Below are positions 60,549 to 64,000 of a stretch of DNA of 64,000 nucleotides, one piece after another. Source of the DNA: Streptomyces sp. NBC_01197 (GTDB lineage Bacteria; Actinomycetota; Actinomycetes; Streptomycetales; Streptomycetaceae); the NCBI RefSeq assembly GCF_036010505.1, contig NZ_CP108569.1, forward strand, positions 2,358,001 to 2,422,000, written 5' to 3'. How positions within the stretch are numbered: position 1 is the stretch's first letter; each line of letters opens with the position of its first letter. The notes beneath the pieces are model-generated. The model had not been told where the DNA came from and did no database searches. It saw only the letters and a list, made by a program, of their open reading frames with translations. A program made the position numbers and the translations under genes.

Positions 60549-61514
60549 TCAGCTCCCACTGCTGTTGTTGTCGTCCAGCAACTCCCGGAAGGCAGTCGCT
60601 ACCAGCTCCGGGTACTCCATCATGGCCACATGCCCGGCATCGGGCAGCGACAGCAGCCGGGAACCGCGGAAAGCGGCAGCCGCCTTGCGGGCCATACGGT
60701 ACGAGACGAGCTGGTCCCGGACTCCGTACACCAGCAGCGTAGGGGCCAGCACCCGCTGCGCCTGACGCCACAGCCCGTGCTGCCCGCCCAGTGTGTACGC
60801 ATCGACGATGCCGCGCGCCGACCGGATCATGGCATCCCAGAAGTACGGCAGCCGAAGGCGCCGTTCCATCTCCTCGACCGCGTTGCGCAGGCCGTCGTCG
60901 CTGACGCGCGACGGGTCGCCGTAGCAGAGCCCGAGCATGCCGCGGGTACGCATCTCGGGTGTCCAGTCCTTGGTGAGCCGCTGGAAGAGACCGGCGACCC
61001 CTGGCACCGCGAGCAGCGCGGTGGGCATGGCCGTGCGCTGGACGCGCAGGTCGGGCAGTGCGGGCGAGATCAGGGTGAGGGTGCGCACCAGATCGGGGCG
61101 CAGGGCGGCGACTCGGGTGGTGACCGCGCCGCCCAGCGAATTGCCGATGAGATGGACCGGGCCCCGGCCGCTCGCGTCGAGCACCCGGATCACCGCACGG
61201 GCGTGCCCGGTGACCGAGTAGTTCCCGTCGTCCGGCGGCGGCGAGTCGCCGAACCCGGGCAGATCGAGCGCCTCGCTGTCCACGATGTCGTCGATGAGAG
61301 GCATCAGCGCCGACCAGTTCTGCGAGGAACCGCCGAGCCCGTGCACGAGGAGCGCGGGCGGCAGTCCCGCACGCGCCGGGGGCCGGGACCGCACGGTCAG
61401 CGTCAGCCCGGGAAGCGTGACGGTCCGCAGGGCTTCTCCCGCCGCGATCCGTACGGTGCTCGCCCCTGTGGCCGGGACGGCGGCCGCGATTCCGGGCAGC
61501 TCGGTCGAAGACAT
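60549..61514 (-). CDS. Alpha/beta hydrolase
   Basis: The 321-residue product starts MSSTELPGIAAAV at ATG 61514. The oxyanion motif HGLGG, nucleophile Ser in GNSLGG, Asp in VYGVRDQLVS and His in PDAGHVAMME are all present. The cap region is helical. No signal peptide. Esterase or lipase activity is likely but the substrate is unknown. It leads the DUF3152 gene. Confidence 0.92.
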   Translation of the reverse strand: MSSTELPGIAAAVPATGASTVRIAAGEALRTVTLPGLTLTVRSRPPARAGLPPALLVHGLGGSSQNWSALMPLIDDIVDSEALDLPGFGDSPPPDDGNYSVTGHARAVIRVLDASGRGPVHLIGNSLGGAVTTRVAALRPDLVRTLTLISPALPDLRVQRTAMPTALLAVPGVAGLFQRLTKDWTPEMRTRGMLGLCYGDPSRVSDDGLRNAVEEMERRLRLPYFWDAMIRSARGIVDAYTLGGQHGLWRQAQRVLAPTLLVYGVRDQLVSYRMARKAAAAFRGSRLLSLPDAGHVAMMEYPELVATAFRELLDDNNSSGS

Positions 61515-61626
61515 AAGGCGATGTTACGAGACGATCACACGGGTATCCGTGTGTTGGCGGTCACAGACGCATCGCGCTCAGGGCCCAGGGCTCCTACTCT
61601 CGGTAGGGAGGGAAGGGGATGCAATC

Positions 61627-61890
61627 ATGCCGACCGAGCGGAGCCACAGGACGGACCCCCGATACTCCGATGCCGAGAATGCCAAGATCTCCGACGGCAC
61701 CGGGACGGACCCGGAACCCCAGAACGCCGAGGACGTCGAGGCCGATCCGGCCGACGCCGCGGAGCAGCGGAAGGATCTCACTCCGCAGGAGGACGACCCG
61801 CTGACCGGCATCGATCCCGCGAATGCCAACGAAGCGGACGCCAGCGAGCAGGCCCGGGTGGTTCCCGTCGACGAGGACGACTACCGGTGA
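61627..61890 (+). CDS. Small acidic hypothetical protein (87 aa)
   Basis: ATG 61627 follows GGAAGGGG. The product is very rich in Asp, Glu, Ala, Pro and Asn, with no hydrophobic core, so it is probably disordered. It ends VVPVDEDDYR. It lies between the divergent hydrolase gene and the TetR gene. No family recognised. Confidence 0.6.
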   Translation: MPTERSHRTDPRYSDAENAKISDGTGTDPEPQNAEDVEADPADAAEQRKDLTPQEDDPLTGIDPANANEADASEQARVVPVDEDDYR

Positions 61891-62030
61891 CAGCGCTTCC
61901 CCGGCCGTCCGGTCCGTGAAATTCTGCGTCCGCACAACACACAGCCGGGTTACCCAAAAGTACGATGGCGGGCAGCGACGCACCAGCGTGTGCTTGTTCA
62001 ACTGAGCTTGTTCAATCATTGGGAGGCGGC

Positions 62031-62672
62031 GTGACAGCCATCGAGCAGACCGAGGCAGCACGTCCGCGGGGTACGCGGCTGCCGCGCCGCGCACGACGGA
62101 ATCAGCTGCTGGGCGCCGCCCAGGAGGTGTTTGTCGCGCAGGGCTACCACTCTGCGGCGATGGACGACATCGCCGAGCGTGCCGGTGTCAGCAAGCCCGT
62201 GCTCTACCAGCACTTCCCGGGCAAGCTCGATCTCTACCTGGCCCTGCTGGACCAGCACTGCGAGTCGCTGCTCCAGGCGGTCCGTACGGCCCTGGCGTCG
62301 ACCACGGATAACAAACTGCGCGTGGCGGCGACGATGGACGCCTACTTCGCGTACGTCCAGGACGAGGGCGGCGCGTTCCGGCTGGTCTTCGAGTCCGATC
62401 TGACGAACGAGCCGGCCGTGCGCGAGCGCGTCGAGCGGGTCTCGCTCCAGTGCGCCGAGGCGATCTCGGACATCATCGCCGGGGACACCGGGCTCTCCAA
62501 GGAGGAGTCGATGCTGCTGGCCGTGGCTCTCGGCGGTGTCTCCCAGGTGGTGGCCCGTTACTGGCTCTCCAGCGAGTCGGGCATCCCGCGCGACACGGCG
62601 GTGCAGCTGCTCACCTCGCTGGCCTGGCGCGGCATCGCGGGCTTCCCGCTGCACGGCAGCGACCAGAGCTGA
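62031..62672 (+). CDS. TetR/AcrR family transcriptional regulator
   Basis: The 213-residue product starts at GTG 62031 with GGGAGG at close spacing. The N-terminal helix-turn-helix (AAQEVFVAQGYHSAAMDDIAERAGVSKPVLYQHFPGK, split by the turn) is typical, and the C-terminal ligand domain is all helical. It is the counterpart of Rv3208, upstream of DUF3107 in both. Target genes and ligand are unknown. Confidence 0.93.
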   Translation: MTAIEQTEAARPRGTRLPRRARRNQLLGAAQEVFVAQGYHSAAMDDIAERAGVSKPVLYQHFPGKLDLYLALLDQHCESLLQAVRTALASTTDNKLRVAATMDAYFAYVQDEGGAFRLVFESDLTNEPAVRERVERVSLQCAEAISDIIAGDTGLSKEESMLLAVALGGVSQVVARYWLSSESGIPRDTAVQLLTSLAWRGIAGFPLHGSDQS

Positions 62673-62800
62673 CCCGGGCCGGGGCCGTGTTCGCTGCGGG
62701 CGTGCGGTGCTGACGTCTTACGGGCCGCCGGGCCCGGCTAATGTGTGCTGCGTACGGCGCGGCTGACCGCGCACCGCACGACCGTCGGAGGGACATAGCC

Positions 62801-63028
62801 GTGGAGGTCAAGATCGGGGTTCAGCACGCACCCCGGGAGATCGTTCTGGAGAGCGGGCAGTCCGCCGAGGAGGTCGAGCGCTCGGTTGCCGACGCGCTGG
62901 CCGGCAAGGCGCAGCTGCTCAGCCTCACGGACGACAAGGGCCGCAAGGTCCTGGTACCTGCCGACCGCATCGCGTACGTGGAGCTCGGCGAGCCCGCGAC
63001 CCGCCGGGTCGGGTTCGGCGCTCTCTAG
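62801..63028 (+). CDS. DUF3107 family protein
   Basis: The 75-residue product starts at GTG 62801 behind GGAGGGA. It reads VKIGVQHAPREIVLES, SAEEVERSVADAL and ends VELGEPATRRVGFGAL, matching the actinobacterial DUF3107 family (Rv3208A, TB9.4). It is 128 bp after the TetR gene. Function unknown. Confidence 0.92.
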   Translation: MEVKIGVQHAPREIVLESGQSAEEVERSVADALAGKAQLLSLTDDKGRKVLVPADRIAYVELGEPATRRVGFGAL

Positions 63029-63065
63029 GCAGAGCTCCGCAGGCCGCACAGCGGCAGGACGGACG

Positions 63066-63110
63066 ACGGGAACGGCCCGGCGGTCAACACGACCGCCGGG
63101 CCGTTCCCGT
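63066..63110. terminator. Strong hairpin terminator after DUF3107
   Basis: A perfect 20-bp inverted repeat (63066-63085 with 63091-63110) with a 5-nt loop lies 38 bp past the DUF3107 stop. Confidence 0.9.
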
Positions 63111-63224
63111 GCGTGTGGTCCGGCGGCGCCAAGGATTGCGTTCCACGGCCGCCGGGTAAGACCGACATCAGTAAAGGATCAGTCGGCTCACAGCTGACTC
63201 ACAGCGGCGCGCGGAAGGGACGAC

Positions 63225-63491
63225 ATGCTCTGGGAAGCCCTCGCATCAGTACTGCTCGGCCTGGCGCTGGCCTGGTACGCGACACGGAAGCTGCCCACCC
63301 GCCTGCCGTCCCGGCACGTGGTGCTGGCCACGGGCCCGGTCGGCGCCCTCTTCGGCGCCTTCCTCACCCGCTCCGCACTCGGCCCCGGCCACGGCCCGGT
63401 GGTCCTGCTGGGCGCGGTGGTGATCGGAGCGGTGGTGCTCTCCCTGCTGCTCCGCCCGGGCCACCGGATCCGGCGGTCAGCGGCGGTGTAG
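63225..63491 (+). CDS. Small integral membrane protein (88 aa)
   Basis: ATG 63225 follows GGAAGGGA. Three hydrophobic segments are visible (ALASVLLGLALAWYATR, VVLATGPVGALFGAFL and VVLLGAVVIGAVVLSLLL), with a basic C-terminus. Convergent with the ferritin-like gene. Function unknown. Confidence 0.75.
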   Translation: MLWEALASVLLGLALAWYATRKLPTRLPSRHVVLATGPVGALFGAFLTRSALGPGHGPVVLLGAVVIGAVVLSLLLRPGHRIRRSAAV

Positions 63492-63553
63492 CCCGCGCCA
63501 CGGCCGCCGCCCAGCCCCGGGAGGGCCCGAGTTGCGCGGGCCGGGGGATCCGG

Positions 63554-64000
63554 TCAGGCGGCCAGGCCCAGTGCGGCCATCCGCTTGGTGTGGGCCTCGG
63601 TGATCCTGGTGAACATCCTGCCGACCTCCGCCAGGTCGAAGCCGTCGGAGACACCGCCCACCAGCATCGTGGAGAGCGCGTCCCGGTCCGCCACCACCCG
63701 CTGGGCCTGGCTCAGAGCCTCGCCCATCAGACGTCGCGCCCACAGCGCCAGGCGGCCGCCGACCCGGGGCTCCGCCTCGATCGCCGCCCGTACCTTCTCG
63801 ACGGCGAAGTTGCCGTGCCCCGTGTCGTCGAGCACACCGAGCACCAGCTCGCGGGTGTCGGTGTCCAGCCGGGCCGCCACCTCGCGGTAGAAGTCACTCG
63901 CGATCGAGTCGCCGACGTACGCCTTGACCAGGCCCTCCAGCCAGTCCGACGGCGCGGTCTGGCGGTGGAAGTCGTCCAGGGCCTGGGCGAAAGGCTCCAT
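63554..64000 (-). CDS. Ferritin-like fold protein, 5' end outside window
   Basis: At least 149 codons of a minus-strand gene whose start lies beyond base 64000; the Met codon at the edge is probably internal. The helical sequence contains LVKAYVGDSIASDFYREVA and a DTGHGNFAVEKVRAAIE helix with E/H metal-type residues, as in actinobacterial ferritin-like proteins (Rv3210c, MiaE-related). A two-metal site is plausible but only half the fold is visible. Confidence 0.8.
   Translation of the reverse strand: MEPFAQALDDFHRQTAPSDWLEGLVKAYVGDSIASDFYREVAARLDTDTRELVLGVLDDTGHGNFAVEKVRAAIEAEPRVGGRLALWARRLMGEALSQAQRVVADRDALSTMLVGGVSDGFDLAEVGRMFTRITEAHTKRMAALGLAA

Overview
The window is chromosomal DNA from a high-GC actinobacterium, almost certainly Streptomyces. 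The evidence is strong G/C bias at third codon positions, many GTG and TTG starts, 4-bp stop/start overlaps, a WhiB7/WblC regulator, mycoredoxin, AdnA/AdnB-type helicase-nucleases and two in-frame TTA codons of the bldA type. It looks like a core region, not a mobile island: I see no transposase, integrase, phage gene, CRISPR array or rRNA.

Layout. 0-2.1 kb: a Sel1/TPR repeat protein (cut by the window edge) and an initiator tRNA. 2.2-11.4 kb: UPF0182 membrane protein, PPA1309-family protein, YlbL-type Lon/PDZ protease, MoaE, a nucleotide-sugar-epimerase-like SDR, a DUF2342 zincin and a Nudix hydrolase. 11.5-14.6 kb: three consecutive AIM24 genes, the first fused to TerD. 14.8-18.4 kb: YgjP-type metallopeptidase, an orphan E1/ThiF-like protein with a TTA codon, and an AarF/UbiB kinase. 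18.5-22.5 kb: the antibiotic-stress regulator wblC with an intact leader (promoter, uORF, attenuator), uvrD2 and mycoredoxin. 22.6-32 kb: an M55 aminopeptidase, then a tightly coupled operon (trypsin-like protease, PknG-like kinase, VWA protein, GlnX-like membrane sensor, GlnH-like lipoprotein) with a divergent trypco2 gene. 32-41.9 kb: nudC, an M20 peptidase, adnB, adnA and an alkyltransferase-like protein. 42-48.2 kb: a large flippase-like membrane protein with a kinase-like middle, a small membrane protein, a SpoIIE-type phosphatase and moeZ. 48.2-53.3 kb: a Pel-like exopolysaccharide cluster. 53.5-59.2 kb: a peptide ABC importer behind a leaderless leader peptide and an attenuator-like hairpin. 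59.2-64 kb: DUF3152 protease, alpha/beta hydrolase, TetR regulator, DUF3107 and the start of a ferritin-like gene.

From family knowledge, the backbone (UPF0182, Lon/PDZ, DUF2342, AarF, whiB7, uvrD2, mycoredoxin, nudC, adnAB, ATL, moeZ, DUF3152, TetR, DUF3107, ferritin-like) follows the order of the M. tuberculosis Rv3193c-Rv3210c region. The TerD/AIM24 operon, the E1-like gene, the kinase/protease signalling operon, the Pel-like cluster and the peptide transporter therefore look like lineage-specific insertions. The signalling operon is my best candidate for an undescribed system: it joins the sensing parts of the mycobacterial GlnH-GlnX-PknG pathway to the trypsin, VWA and trypco2 parts found in predicted actinobacterial conflict systems. 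A TTA codon at codon 10 of its first gene suggests developmental control.
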